DNA of 64,000 bases from Streptomyces scopuliridis RB72 (GTDB taxonomy: Bacteria; Actinomycetota; Actinomycetes; Streptomycetales; Streptomycetaceae): the NCBI RefSeq assembly GCF_000718095.1, contig NZ_JOEI01000002.1, positions 124,001-188,000 on the forward strand. Direction: 5' to 3'. Under the pieces are notes generated by a model. The model was not told the DNA's origin. It made no database searches and saw only the letters and a list, made by a program, of their open reading frames with translations. Shown piece after piece: positions 26,015-34,304 of the stretch (position 1 is its first letter; each line of letters begins with the position of its first letter). The position numbers and the translations under genes were made by a program.

Positions 26015-27915
26015 ATGGCGTGCAGCCGCAGCGCCAGCTGGATCTCCAGGGCCCGCGCCGGTGACTGCCAGTCGGGGCCGAGCAGCCGGGCGACGCGTTC
26101 GAGACGCTGGGCGACGGTGTTGACATGAACGTGCAGTTCGTCCTTCGTACGGGCCGGGCTCATCCCGGACGCGAAGTAGGCGCCCAGGGTGCGGACGAGG
26201 TCCGTGCCCCGGCGCAGGTCGTACGCGACGACCTCACCGATGGTGCGGTCCACGAAGCCCTCGATGTCGCGGGTGTCGGCGAGCAGCAGACCGAGGAAGC
26301 CGAGGTCCTGAGCGGCCGCGCCGTCGCCCGAGCGGCCGAGGAGCCGCAGGGCGTCGAGGCAGCGCCGGGCTTCCGCGTACGCCTCGGCAATCGCGCCCGG
26401 ACGCGCGGCGGGCGCCTCGATGACCGTCGACGCGCCTATGGTGACGGGCTCACGCAGGGCGCCGCCGAGCTGTCCGGCCGTGCGTCTCGCCAGATCGGCC
26501 GCTGTGTCGCCGGGGGCGAGCGGCAGCAGCAGGACCGTGCCGCCGTCGCGGGTGGCGGCCAGGCCCTGCCCGGTCGCGGCGAGATGGGACGCGGCGGACC
26601 ACAGGCGGCGCCGGTCGGCGGTCTCCCGTTCGGTGGCTCCCGGGGCGCCGGCCGCGCCGGCGACGGGGCCGTCGATCCGGGCGGCCAGCACCACATGAGG
26701 GGCGTCGAGGTCCGCGCGCAGCCGCACGGCCCGTTCACGCAGCAGGCGTGGATCGCGGTCCGGGGCGTCGAGGAAGTCGTCCAGCAGCTCGCCCCGTACC
26801 CGCTGCTCGGCTTCACCGGCGGAGCGGCGGGCGAGCAGTAGCAGGGAGGTGACCATCGCCGCCCGCTCCAGGGTGCGTTGGTCGACGGGGTCGAGGCCGG
26901 GGTGCCCGCGCAGGACGAGCGCGCCGAGCAGTTCGCCGCCGGCCGATACGGCGGCGCCCCAGACCTCGCCGTGGCGCTTGGCGCGGCCTTCGGTGCCGGT
27001 CAGCTCCAGCGCGGTCACGGACGGGGAATCGGGGTGCGCGAACTCGACCGTGCCGTCGAGCACTTCGGAGAGCGCGCTCGCCACGTCATGGACGCCTCCG
27101 CCGCGCAGCACCAGTTCGGTCAGCCGGTCGTGCACGTCCGAGGCGCGTTCGATGACCGCGCTGTGCTCCTTGATGATCTCGTTGGCCTTCTCCAGCTCCG
27201 CGAGGGCCGTCCGTGTCTCCCCCAGCAGATTCGCGGTGTCGATGGCGACGGCCGCGTGCGCGGCGAACGAGCCGAGCAGGGCGATCTGTTCGCGCTCGAA
27301 GACCCGGGCGTGGCGGTCGGCGGCGAAGAGCACACCGATGACCTGGCTGCCGAGCATCAGCGGGACGCCGAGGATGGCGACGAGTCCCTCGTCCCGGACT
27401 CCTGAGTCGATGGTTCTGGTGTGCTGGAAGCGCGGGTCGTCGAAGTAGCTGTCGGTGACATAGGGGCGCGCGGTCTGGGCGACGAGCCCGCCGAGCCCTT
27501 CCCCCATGCCGAGGCGGAGTTGCTGGAAGCGGGCCGATACGGAGCCTTCGGTGACCCGCATATACGTGTCGCCCGCGGCCGGGTCGTTGAGGCAGAGATA
27601 GGCGACCTCCGTACCGAGCAGCGAACGCGCGCGCTGGACGATCGCGCGGAGCACGGCGTCCAGATCTCGCAGCCCCGCCAGGTCGTGCGCGGTCTCGAAG
27701 AGTGCCGACAGCTCGGCCTCGCGGCGCCGTCGCTCGGCGAGCTCGGCCCGCACCCGCAGGGCGAGCCGCTTGGCGTGCTCCAGCGCGGCGAGCGCCTCGG
27801 TCCCGGCGCCCTCGGCACGGGCCAGCAGCGCGGGGCGGTCGTACGCCTCCGCCGCGGCGCCGCGTGCGAGGAGCTCCAGGTAGGAAGCCTGATCGTGGGA
27901 CATGTCGTGGGACAT
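25993..27915 (-). CDS. GAF-domain PucR-type transcriptional regulator
   Basis: A 640-residue regulator. A helical/coiled N-terminus (LEHAKRLALRVRAELAERRRREAE) leads to a GAF domain near residues 70-230 (for example AYLCLNDPAAGDTYMRVTEG and GVLFAADRHARVFEREQIALL), a central linker, and the C-terminal PucR helix-turn-helix (DELHVHVNTVAQRLERVARLLG). Such proteins sense a small ligand and control an adjacent catabolic operon. The start at 27915 gives a short repeated MSHDMSHDQ; a second ATG twelve bases in is possible. It lies on the same strand as the dehydrogenase gene upstream (179 bases apart) and converges with the transporter. Confidence 0.88.
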   Translation of the reverse strand: MSHDMSHDQASYLELLARGAAAEAYDRPALLARAEGAGTEALAALEHAKRLALRVRAELAERRRREAELSALFETAHDLAGLRDLDAVLRAIVQRARSLLGTEVAYLCLNDPAAGDTYMRVTEGSVSARFQQLRLGMGEGLGGLVAQTARPYVTDSYFDDPRFQHTRTIDSGVRDEGLVAILGVPLMLGSQVIGVLFAADRHARVFEREQIALLGSFAAHAAVAIDTANLLGETRTALAELEKANEIIKEHSAVIERASDVHDRLTELVLRGGGVHDVASALSEVLDGTVEFAHPDSPSVTALELTGTEGRAKRHGEVWGAAVSAGGELLGALVLRGHPGLDPVDQRTLERAAMVTSLLLLARRSAGEAEQRVRGELLDDFLDAPDRDPRLLRERAVRLRADLDAPHVVLAARIDGPVAGAAGAPGATERETADRRRLWSAASHLAATGQGLAATRDGGTVLLLPLAPGDTAADLARRTAGQLGGALREPVTIGASTVIEAPAARPGAIAEAYAEARRCLDALRLLGRSGDGAAAQDLGFLGLLLADTRDIEGFVDRTIGEVVAYDLRRGTDLVRTLGAYFASGMSPARTKDELHVHVNTVAQRLERVARLLGPDWQSPARALEIQLALRLHAMSEAVVR

Positions 27916-28060
27916 GGACACAGGATTACCCGCCCTACGGCCGTCCGCGCCAGCCCTGTGGACAACGGATGCGATGTGGACAACTCGGCCCCCCGTCCGG
28001 GCCACTCACCGAGGCCCCGCGGGCAGGGCGCCGGCGACCCGCCTGCGAGGCCCGCCCGAG

Positions 28061-28104
28061 GTCAGAACGCTGTCAGAACGCCGTCAGTGCGCGGTCAGTG
28101 CGCG
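28061..28104. repeat. Four 11-bp tandem repeats at the dehydrogenase 3' end
   Basis: Units GTCAGAACGCT, GTCAGAACGCC, GTCAGTGCGCG and GTCAGTGCGCG follow each other without gap. The last unit includes the dehydrogenase stop codon (28095-28097). Likely a product of replication slippage. Confidence 0.7.
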
Positions 28105-28970
28105 GTCCAGCCACCGTCGAGCGCGAGCGACGTGCCCGTGATGAAGGAAGCGTGGGGGGTGCAGAGATAAGCGACCGCCTCGGCCACCTCGTCCGGCTCC
28201 AGGAGCCGCTTGAGCGCGGAGTCCTGGAGCAGCACATCGGCCACGACCCGCTCCCGGGGGATGCCATGTGTTTCCGCCTGGTCGGCGATCTGCTTCTCGA
28301 CCAGTGGTGTGCGCACATACGCGGGATTGACGCAGTTGGAGGTGACCCCGTGGGAGGCGCCTTCCAGGGCAGCGGTCTTGGAGAGCCCTTCGAGACCGTG
28401 TTTGGCCGCCACATAGGCCGACTTGTAAGGGGAGGCCCGCAGCCCATGTACGGAGGAGATATTGATGATCCGGCCCCAGCCCTGGCCATACATGTGCGGG
28501 AGCGCGCCTCGGATGAGCCGGAAGGGCGCCTCCAGCATGACTGTCAGCACGGTGTGGAACACATCCGGCGGAAAGTCCTCGATGGGGCGGACCAGTTGCA
28601 GTCCCGCGTTGTTGACCAGGATGTCCGTTCCCCGCGCCGCGCGCTCCGCCGCGTCGAGTTCGGTCAGATCGAGGACCTGCGGTTCGAGCGCCCCCGGCAG
28701 CCCGTCCGCCTCCGCGGCCAGCGAGTCGAGCCCTTCGCCGTCCCGGTCCACGGCTCTGACCCGGGCCCCCGCCGCCGCGAGACGCAGCGCGCAGGCCCGG
28801 CCGATGCCGCTCGCGGCGCCGGTGACCAGCGCGGTACGGCCCGCCAGATCGAGAGGGACAGAGGCGGGGACAACGGCGTCGGAGGCGGTCACGGGACGGT
28901 CGGCGGTGCGGGACCCCGGCGTACGGGGGCCCGGACCCGGTACGGATACCGGTGTGGTGGGCGCGGTCAT
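28095..28970 (-). CDS. 3-hydroxybutyrate dehydrogenase-like SDR
   Basis: A 291-residue short-chain dehydrogenase. After a variable N-terminal tail of about 45 residues come the NAD-binding motif VTGAASGIGRA, NNAG, and the catalytic Ser in INISSVHG with Tyr and Lys in SAYVAAKHG; the C-terminal CVNPAYVRTPLVEKQI and FITGTSLALDGGWTAH match bacterial 3-hydroxybutyrate dehydrogenases closely. The enzyme oxidises 3-hydroxybutyrate to acetoacetate. The ATG at 28970 has AAGGTG upstream. The GAF-PucR gene downstream and the MHS transporter suggest an uptake and catabolic unit for hydroxybutyrate or a related acid. Confidence 0.9.
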   Translation of the reverse strand: MTAPTTPVSVPGPGPRTPGSRTADRPVTASDAVVPASVPLDLAGRTALVTGAASGIGRACALRLAAAGARVRAVDRDGEGLDSLAAEADGLPGALEPQVLDLTELDAAERAARGTDILVNNAGLQLVRPIEDFPPDVFHTVLTVMLEAPFRLIRGALPHMYGQGWGRIINISSVHGLRASPYKSAYVAAKHGLEGLSKTAALEGASHGVTSNCVNPAYVRTPLVEKQIADQAETHGIPRERVVADVLLQDSALKRLLEPDEVAEAVAYLCTPHASFITGTSLALDGGWTAH

Positions 28971-29026
28971 ATTCCGCACCTTAAGGAGCGGCATCGGCAC
29001 CGACCGATATGGTCAGCGCCCACACT

Positions 29027-29506
29027 TCACTCCGAAGTGGTGGGTTCGAACCATGTGGGTGCATCGGTGAGCGCCTGCTTGATCCGGAAGAGCGCGAACT
29101 CCTGCAGCGCCGGCAGCGCGTCCACGGGGAACCACCCCACATCCAGGGACTCGTCGTCATTGACCCGCGCCTCACCGCCGACCGCGCGGCAGCGGAAGGT
29201 GATGTCCATGTACTGGCACTCGTCACCATTGGGGTAGGTGACCGGCTTCAGCGCCTGGACGAGCACGACCCGCTCCACCACACACCGCACAGCGGTCTCC
29301 TCGTACACCTCGCGCACCGCCGTGACCGCGGGCTGCTCACCCGGCTCCGGGATCCCGCCGATGATCGACCAGCCCCCGGTGTCCACGCGCCGCCCGAGCA
29401 GCACACGCCCGTCGTCGTCGAAGACGATCGCGCTGACGCCCGGCAGCAGGAGAAGCTGGTGTCCGGCGGTGGCCCGGATCTCGCGGATGAAGTCAGGGGT
29501 TCCCAT
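29027..29506 (-). CDS. Nudix hydrolase
   Basis: A 159-residue Nudix protein. The Nudix box GGIPEPGEQPAVTAVREVYEE is complete, with all the acidic residues needed to bind metal. It cleaves a nucleoside diphosphate linked to another moiety; the exact substrate is unknown. The start codon is 13 bases from the end of the MITE-like element, and the sequence AGGG before the ATG partly derives from the target-site border. It is a stand-alone gene on the minus strand downstream of lnt. Confidence 0.93.
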   Translation of the reverse strand: MGTPDFIREIRATAGHQLLLLPGVSAIVFDDDGRVLLGRRVDTGGWSIIGGIPEPGEQPAVTAVREVYEETAVRCVVERVVLVQALKPVTYPNGDECQYMDITFRCRAVGGEARVNDDESLDVGWFPVDALPALQEFALFRIKQALTDAPTWFEPTTSE

Positions 29507-29518
29507 GCTCCGACCCTA

Positions 29519-29699
29519 GGCCCTGTCTGACAAATAGCGCCGTCCGCCCGGAGGGCGGGGCTCGCGGCGTCTGGTGCGTGCGATCGCAAGGCGGAGGGTC
29601 GTCGTTGTGGATGGCCCGGCCGTACGTGGACGAGCCCGACAACGCAGCGAGCGTGCGTGCCAGGCGTCGCGAGCCAGGCGGGATTTGTCAGACAGGGCC
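29519..29699. mobile_element. MITE-like element, 181 bp with 17-bp perfect inverted ends
   Basis: The ends GGCCCTGTCTGACAAAT (29519-29535) and ATTTGTCAGACAGGGCC (29683-29699) are exact inverted repeats, and both are flanked by TA (29517-29518 and 29700-29701), consistent with a TA target duplication as made by IS630/Tc1-type or some IS5-type transposases. The 147-base interior has no gene, so a transposase supplied elsewhere would be needed. It lies between the Nudix gene and lnt; the lnt stop codon TAG (29701-29699) is formed by the TA border and the first base of the element. Confidence 0.8.
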
Positions 29700-31294
29700 T
29701 AACCGCCCGCCGTGTAGCGGCGGTTGCGTACGGAACGGAACGCCACCCAGCCGAGTCCGGCGACCGCGACCGCCACCAGCAGGCCTTCTGGCAGGGTGCC
29801 CAGCCGGGTGGCGGGGGTGAGCGAGGAGCGCAGCGGGACCTCGGCGACCAGCGCGTCCGGGGTGAACATCCCGGTCTGCTGGGTGATCGTCCCGTCCGGC
29901 TGGATGATCGCGCTGACACCGCTGGTGACGGGGACGATCACGGTCCTGCTGTGCTCGACCGCCCGTACCCGCGACATCGCCAGCTGCTGGTACGTCATCT
30001 CGCTGCGGTCGAAGGTGGCGTTGTTGCTGGGTACGGAGATCAGCTGGGCGCCGTGCGTCACGGTGTCCCGCACGGCCCAGTCGAAGGCCGCCTCGTAACA
30101 GGTCGCGAGCCCCACCTCGGTGCCCGCGAGGTCGAAGACCCCGGGCTTGGTGCCGCGCCCGAAGTCCCGGCGCACCATCTCGGCGTATCCGGGGCTGATC
30201 GTCTTCACCAGCGAGCGCATCGGCAGGAACTCGCCGAAGGGCTGGATCTGCCGCTTGTCGTACGTGTCGGTCGGGCCGCGCTCCGGGTCCCACAGGATCT
30301 GGGTGTTGCGCAGCGGTCCGGTGTCCGGGGTGACGACGGCGCCGACGGAGATCGGGACCCCGATCGCCCTGGCGGCCTGGTCGATCACATCGCGGGCGTC
30401 GGCGTTGCGGTACGGGTCGATGTCGGAGGAGTTCTCCGGCCACAGCACGAAGTCGGGCTTGGGCACCTTGCCGGCCTTCACATCGGCGGCGAGTTGGAGC
30501 GTCCTGCGTACGTGGTTGTCGAGGACCGCGCGGCGCTGGGCGTTGAACTCCAGGCCGGCTCGCGGCACATTGCCCTGTACGGCGGCGACGGTCGCGGTGC
30601 CGTTCTCGGCGGAGTCGTCGACCAGCGGCAGGGCGGCGAGCGCCACGACGAGCGGGACGAACACGGTGGCCGCGGCGCCGGCCATGGCCCGGCGCGGCAG
30701 CGTTCCGGTCCGGCGGTACGCCAGGGCATGGCGCAGCGCCTCGTACAGTCCGAAGCCGCACAGCACGACGGCGAAGCCGAGCACCGGCGTACCGCCGAGC
30801 GCGGCGAGGGGCAGGAAGACGCTGTCGGCCTGGCCGAAGGCGATCTTGCCCCAGGGGAATCCGCCGAACGGCACCCGGGCGCGGACCGCCTCACCGAGGA
30901 TCCAGACGGCCGCGGCCCAGACCGGCCATACGGGCAGCCGGCTGACGAGCGCGATCCCGAGGCCGGTGAAGCCGATGAAGAGGGCCTCGATCGCGACGAG
31001 CGCGAGCCAGGGCCCCGGCCCGACCTCGGCGCCCGTCCAGAACAGCAGCGGCAGCAGGAACCCGAGGCCCGCGAGGTAGCCGAGACCGAACCCCGCGCGC
31101 GCCCGCCGCCCGCGCAGGCTCCAGGCGAGCAGGGCGAAGCCGGGCAGTACCAGCCACCACAGGGTGCGGGGCGGGAAGCTCACGTAGAGAAGGACGCCGG
31201 ACACCACCGCGGCGCCGGGCCTGGCGAGCCTTCGCAGCAGGCGCTGCCCGCCGCTGGACGCGGGGGCGGGCGGAGGAGGCTCTACGGGGGTCAT
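29699..31294 (-). CDS. lnt: Apolipoprotein N-acyltransferase
   Basis: A 531-residue membrane enzyme that transfers the third acyl chain to the N-terminal cysteine of lipoproteins. The N-terminal half has six to seven helices beginning VVSGVLLYVSFPP; the periplasmic nitrilase domain contains IQPFGEFLPMR (catalytic Glu region), FVLWPENSSDIDPYRN and TCYEAAFDWAVRD (catalytic Cys region). A last helix follows. The start ATG at 31294 has only a weak ribosome site, and a GTG at 31306 is an alternative. The stop codon is created by the insertion border of the MITE, so the C-terminus may be slightly shorter or longer than in relatives. Several lipoproteins in this window would be its substrates. Confidence 0.93.
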   Translation of the reverse strand: MTPVEPPPPAPASSGGQRLLRRLARPGAAVVSGVLLYVSFPPRTLWWLVLPGFALLAWSLRGRRARAGFGLGYLAGLGFLLPLLFWTGAEVGPGPWLALVAIEALFIGFTGLGIALVSRLPVWPVWAAAVWILGEAVRARVPFGGFPWGKIAFGQADSVFLPLAALGGTPVLGFAVVLCGFGLYEALRHALAYRRTGTLPRRAMAGAAATVFVPLVVALAALPLVDDSAENGTATVAAVQGNVPRAGLEFNAQRRAVLDNHVRRTLQLAADVKAGKVPKPDFVLWPENSSDIDPYRNADARDVIDQAARAIGVPISVGAVVTPDTGPLRNTQILWDPERGPTDTYDKRQIQPFGEFLPMRSLVKTISPGYAEMVRRDFGRGTKPGVFDLAGTEVGLATCYEAAFDWAVRDTVTHGAQLISVPSNNATFDRSEMTYQQLAMSRVRAVEHSRTVIVPVTSGVSAIIQPDGTITQQTGMFTPDALVAEVPLRSSLTPATRLGTLPEGLLVAVAVAGLGWVAFRSVRNRRYTAGG

Positions 31295-31620
31295 GGTGGC
31301 GCTCACCCGGCGGAGTCTACGGTGATCCGCTGTGCGCCGGGGAGCGCGGTGATCTGTAGGGCGGCCCGTCGACCGGTCGTCCGAGTGCCCGCGGAACCGT
31401 CCGTGCCGGATAGCCCGATCGAGTGATAGCGGGCGATGCGGTCGGGAGATTGCCGGGTGACCCCGTCGAGTCGTCGGCCGGCCGTGCGCAGTAACGTTCC
31501 TTCGCAATGTCTCCACACATCCCCACGATTGCGGTTACCGTGTGCGCCAGCCCTGACCACCATCTGGCCGGATCCGGCCGTCCCGGGACAGGGCCCGCCA
31601 CAGTTCGGGGGGTCGACGGG
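31295..31620. other. Divergent intergenic region
   Basis: 326 bases between lnt and the O-antigen-ligase-like gene. It must carry promoters for both, but no convincing -35/-10 pair or operator palindrome stands out by eye. Confidence 0.4.
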
Positions 31621-32682
31621 ATGACTGCGCCGAGGGAACACTCCGCGGTACGGGAAGCTGTACGGGGACACGTCCGCGACCCCATGAAGGACCGGGGCCG
31701 GGGACCCGACGTGCTGGGCGCGCTGGTCCTCGGCGGCTGCGCCGTATGGCCGCTGATCAGCGCGGCGGGGCACGACGGCAGGCCCGAGGGCGCCCTGCTG
31801 GCGGTGCTCGCCGTCACCGCGGGATATGTGTTCGGCCGGATCAGCGGGTCGCTCGTGCCGGTCGCCACCGCGTCCGTCGTGTCGGTCGGCGCGCTCGTGG
31901 CGGCGCTCATTTCGAGCCATGAGTCGTTCGGCACGGCCGTCGCCGTCGTCACACCCTCCGGCGACACCGGCGCGGCCGCCGCGCTGCTCGTCCTGGCGGC
32001 GGGCGCTGCCTGCTGCGCGGCCGCGGCGGCCCGGCGGCCTGCCGTACGCACGGCGCTGCGCCTGCTGGCCCTGGCGGTCGCGGGCACCGCCTCGCTGCTC
32101 GGTTCCTTCGTGGGGTTCATCGCGGCCCTCGGGGTGTTGCTCTGCTCGCTGGCGGCGGCCAGAATGCGGCGCCGGCTGCTCGCCCTCGCAAGCTTCGGGC
32201 TGGTGACAGCGCTGGTCGTCGGTACGTCCTGGGCGGTGGCGGAGCGGGCGCTGCCCGAGGGGCTCTCGGTCTCGCTGGAGGGGCAGCTCACCCAGTACCG
32301 GGTGGGGCTGTGGCACGACGCGGCCGAGCTGGCGAAGGAGAATCCGGTGCTGGGCGCGGGCCCGGACCGCTTCGGCGACCTCAGCCCGACCGTCTCGCAG
32401 TCCCTGGACACCGACGGCAAGCCGCAGTCGGCGCCGCTCCAGCAGGCCGCGGAACAGGGCGTGGTGGGCGTACTGCTGCTCGGAGCGGTCTTCGGCTGGC
32501 TGCTGTACGGACTGGGGCGCTCGCCCTGCTCCACTCCGGTGGTCCTGACGGCCGGCGCCACCCTGACGGCACTGGCCGCGATGGCGAGCGCGGGCAACGC
32601 GCTGAGCTCCACACCTGTGACAGCGGGCGCGAGCCTGCTCGCGGGCCTGGCGACGGCGCGAAGGGCGGCCGGTCCGGCATAG
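31621..32682 (+). CDS. O-antigen ligase-like membrane protein
   Basis: A 353-residue polytopic membrane protein. It has about eight helices, including ALLAVLAVTAGYVFG, ALLVLAAGAACCAAAAA and ALASFGLVTALVVGTSWA, with a loop YRVGLWHDAAELAKENPVLGAG that is the common signature of the WaaL/O-antigen polymerase family (Arg plus G-x-G near an Asp/Phe). Such proteins join or polymerise lipid-linked glycans outside the membrane. The ATG at 31621 is preceded by G-rich sequence. There are no sugar-polymer genes beside it, so its substrate is unknown. Confidence 0.78.
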   Translation: MTAPREHSAVREAVRGHVRDPMKDRGRGPDVLGALVLGGCAVWPLISAAGHDGRPEGALLAVLAVTAGYVFGRISGSLVPVATASVVSVGALVAALISSHESFGTAVAVVTPSGDTGAAAALLVLAAGAACCAAAAARRPAVRTALRLLALAVAGTASLLGSFVGFIAALGVLLCSLAAARMRRRLLALASFGLVTALVVGTSWAVAERALPEGLSVSLEGQLTQYRVGLWHDAAELAKENPVLGAGPDRFGDLSPTVSQSLDTDGKPQSAPLQQAAEQGVVGVLLLGAVFGWLLYGLGRSPCSTPVVLTAGATLTALAAMASAGNALSSTPVTAGASLLAGLATARRAAGPA

Positions 32683-32784
32683 GCCCCGCGAACGGGCTTC
32701 GGACATGGATAAGACGACTCAGAATCCCGCGAAACGGCTCGTACGTCGACGGAACGACTCGGGCCCCGGAACGGAACGACGGGC

Positions 32785-33345
32785 TCAGACCCCCGCCGCG
32801 TTGGGCTTGGGAAGCAGGAGCAGCCGGCTGCGGATGATCCTCACCGCCGACTCGGCGTCGTCCACCGTCACCGTGAACGTCCGGCCGTCGCCCAACCTGA
32901 GGAGGAGCGCCTCACCTCGGCGCACCACCACGGCGGTGCCCATCTCGGGACGCCAGCGGTATCCCCAGCCGCCCCACTGGCGCGGGGTGACCCGGGGGAC
33001 GAAGTCCGCGTCCACGACATGCGCCAGTTCGATACGCCGACGCGGCAGTCCCATATGGCCGCAGCGCACTTCCAGGCAGTCGCCGTCCAGTCTGACCGCC
33101 ACATGGACGAAGGCCAGGGTGCCGAAGAGGATCAGCAGGCCCGCCGCCACACAGCCGATGACGGACATCAGCAGGGCGGTGACACCGGACGTCCAGTTGG
33201 AGTCCACGGCCAGCTCCACCCCGAGGGCGACGCACCCGGCGCCCGCGGCGGCGAGCAGCCACTGCACACGGTTGGTGGCGCGCCCGGTCCAGGTCTCGGG
33301 CAGGGGCTCGGCGCCTTGGCCCTCCTGCCGGGAGTACTCCCTCAT
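32785..33345 (-). CDS. Two-helix membrane protein, PH-like domain
   Basis: A 186-residue protein with two adjacent membrane helices (VQWLLAAAGAGCVALGVELAV and LLMSVIGCVAAGLLILFGTLA) followed by a soluble domain whose strands (VAVRLDGDCLEVRCG and VVVRRGEALLLRLGDGRTFTV) resemble bacterial pleckstrin-like domains found in streptomycete membrane proteins. Function is unknown. It is a single minus-strand gene converging with the O-antigen ligase-like gene. Confidence 0.7.
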   Translation of the reverse strand: MREYSRQEGQGAEPLPETWTGRATNRVQWLLAAAGAGCVALGVELAVDSNWTSGVTALLMSVIGCVAAGLLILFGTLAFVHVAVRLDGDCLEVRCGHMGLPRRRIELAHVVDADFVPRVTPRQWGGWGYRWRPEMGTAVVVRRGEALLLRLGDGRTFTVTVDDAESAVRIIRSRLLLLPKPNAAGV

Positions 33346-33463
33346 GGCAAGCAGCGTACTCAGATTCCACCCAAGGGGGAGTCCGATGACCGCCGAATGG
33401 AGGGCTACGTCACATGCTCCGGAGTCCGGTAGTCCGGTCTTCAGCTCTTCGGCGCACCTGCCG

Positions 33464-34246
33464 TCAGTGCACCTGACTGACGGCGGCGAGCAGCCGTCCC
33501 TCGGCATACGCCAACGCGGGTTCGGGCAGTGCGGACTCGCGCCCACCGAGCAGCACGGTGACGCTCCCGTTCAGCCCTGCCGGAACGGACCGCGCGCCGA
33601 TACGGCGCAGTGCCTGTGCGGCGACCGCGTCGGCCGAGCTGTGCAGGACGACGGCCGGCAGGCCGCGCTGCCCGAGGGCGGTACGGATACGCTCCGCGAC
33701 CAGTTCGTAATGGGTGCAGCCCAGGACGACGGCCCTTACATCACGGGGGGTCAGCGCGGCGGCCGCGGCCACCGCGCTGTCGATGGCGGCCTCGTCGGCG
33801 TGCTCCACGGCGTCCGCGAGTCCGGGGCACGGCACTTCGGTGACCTCGGCCGACGCGGCGAAGTCATGGATCAGACCGCGCTGGTACGGGCTGCCCGTGG
33901 TGGCCGGGGTGGCCCAGATCGCGAAGGGCCCGCCGCCCTCCGCCGCGGGCTTGATCGCCGGGACCGTACCGATGACCGGCAGTCGCGGCTCCAGCTCGGC
34001 GCGGAGCGTGAGCAGGGCGTGTACGGACGCGGTGTTGCACGCGACGATCAGCGCGTCCGGGCGGTGTTGGGCCGCGGCCCGCGCGACGACCAGCGCGCGC
34101 TCGGTGACATCTCGTGGGGAGCGGGGACCCCACGGCATTCCGTCGGGGTCCGAGGAGAGGACGAGATCGGCCTCGGGGCACAGTCGGCGTACCGCACCGG
34201 CCGCCGCCAGCAGACCGATGCCAGAGTCCATGAGTGCGATCTTCAC
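33464..34246 (-). CDS. Glutamate racemase-like Asp/Glu racemase
   Basis: A 260-residue protein of the aspartate/glutamate racemase fold. Both active-site cysteine motifs are present: LIVACNTASVHALL and AVVLGCTHYEL, along with the N-terminal MDSGIGLLAAAGA. These match MurI, which makes D-glutamate for peptidoglycan. The N-terminal motif deviates from the usual DSGxGG and the genomic setting has no cell-wall genes, so a non-essential paralogue is possible. The GTG at 34246 precedes the first motif. Confidence 0.75.
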   Translation of the reverse strand: MKIALMDSGIGLLAAAGAVRRLCPEADLVLSSDPDGMPWGPRSPRDVTERALVVARAAAQHRPDALIVACNTASVHALLTLRAELEPRLPVIGTVPAIKPAAEGGGPFAIWATPATTGSPYQRGLIHDFAASAEVTEVPCPGLADAVEHADEAAIDSAVAAAAALTPRDVRAVVLGCTHYELVAERIRTALGQRGLPAVVLHSSADAVAAQALRRIGARSVPAGLNGSVTVLLGGRESALPEPALAYAEGRLLAAVSQVH

Positions 34247-34304
34247 CCAGTCACCATAGTCGACAGCATGTGCGGTCCGGTCGATGTGGTGCAGACTGCG
34301 GCGA

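Noticed and set aside
29519..29699. Terminator or RNA gene between lnt and the Nudix gene
   Set aside because: The inverted ends are 147 bases apart and flanked by TA on both sides, which fits a mobile element better than a terminator hairpin.
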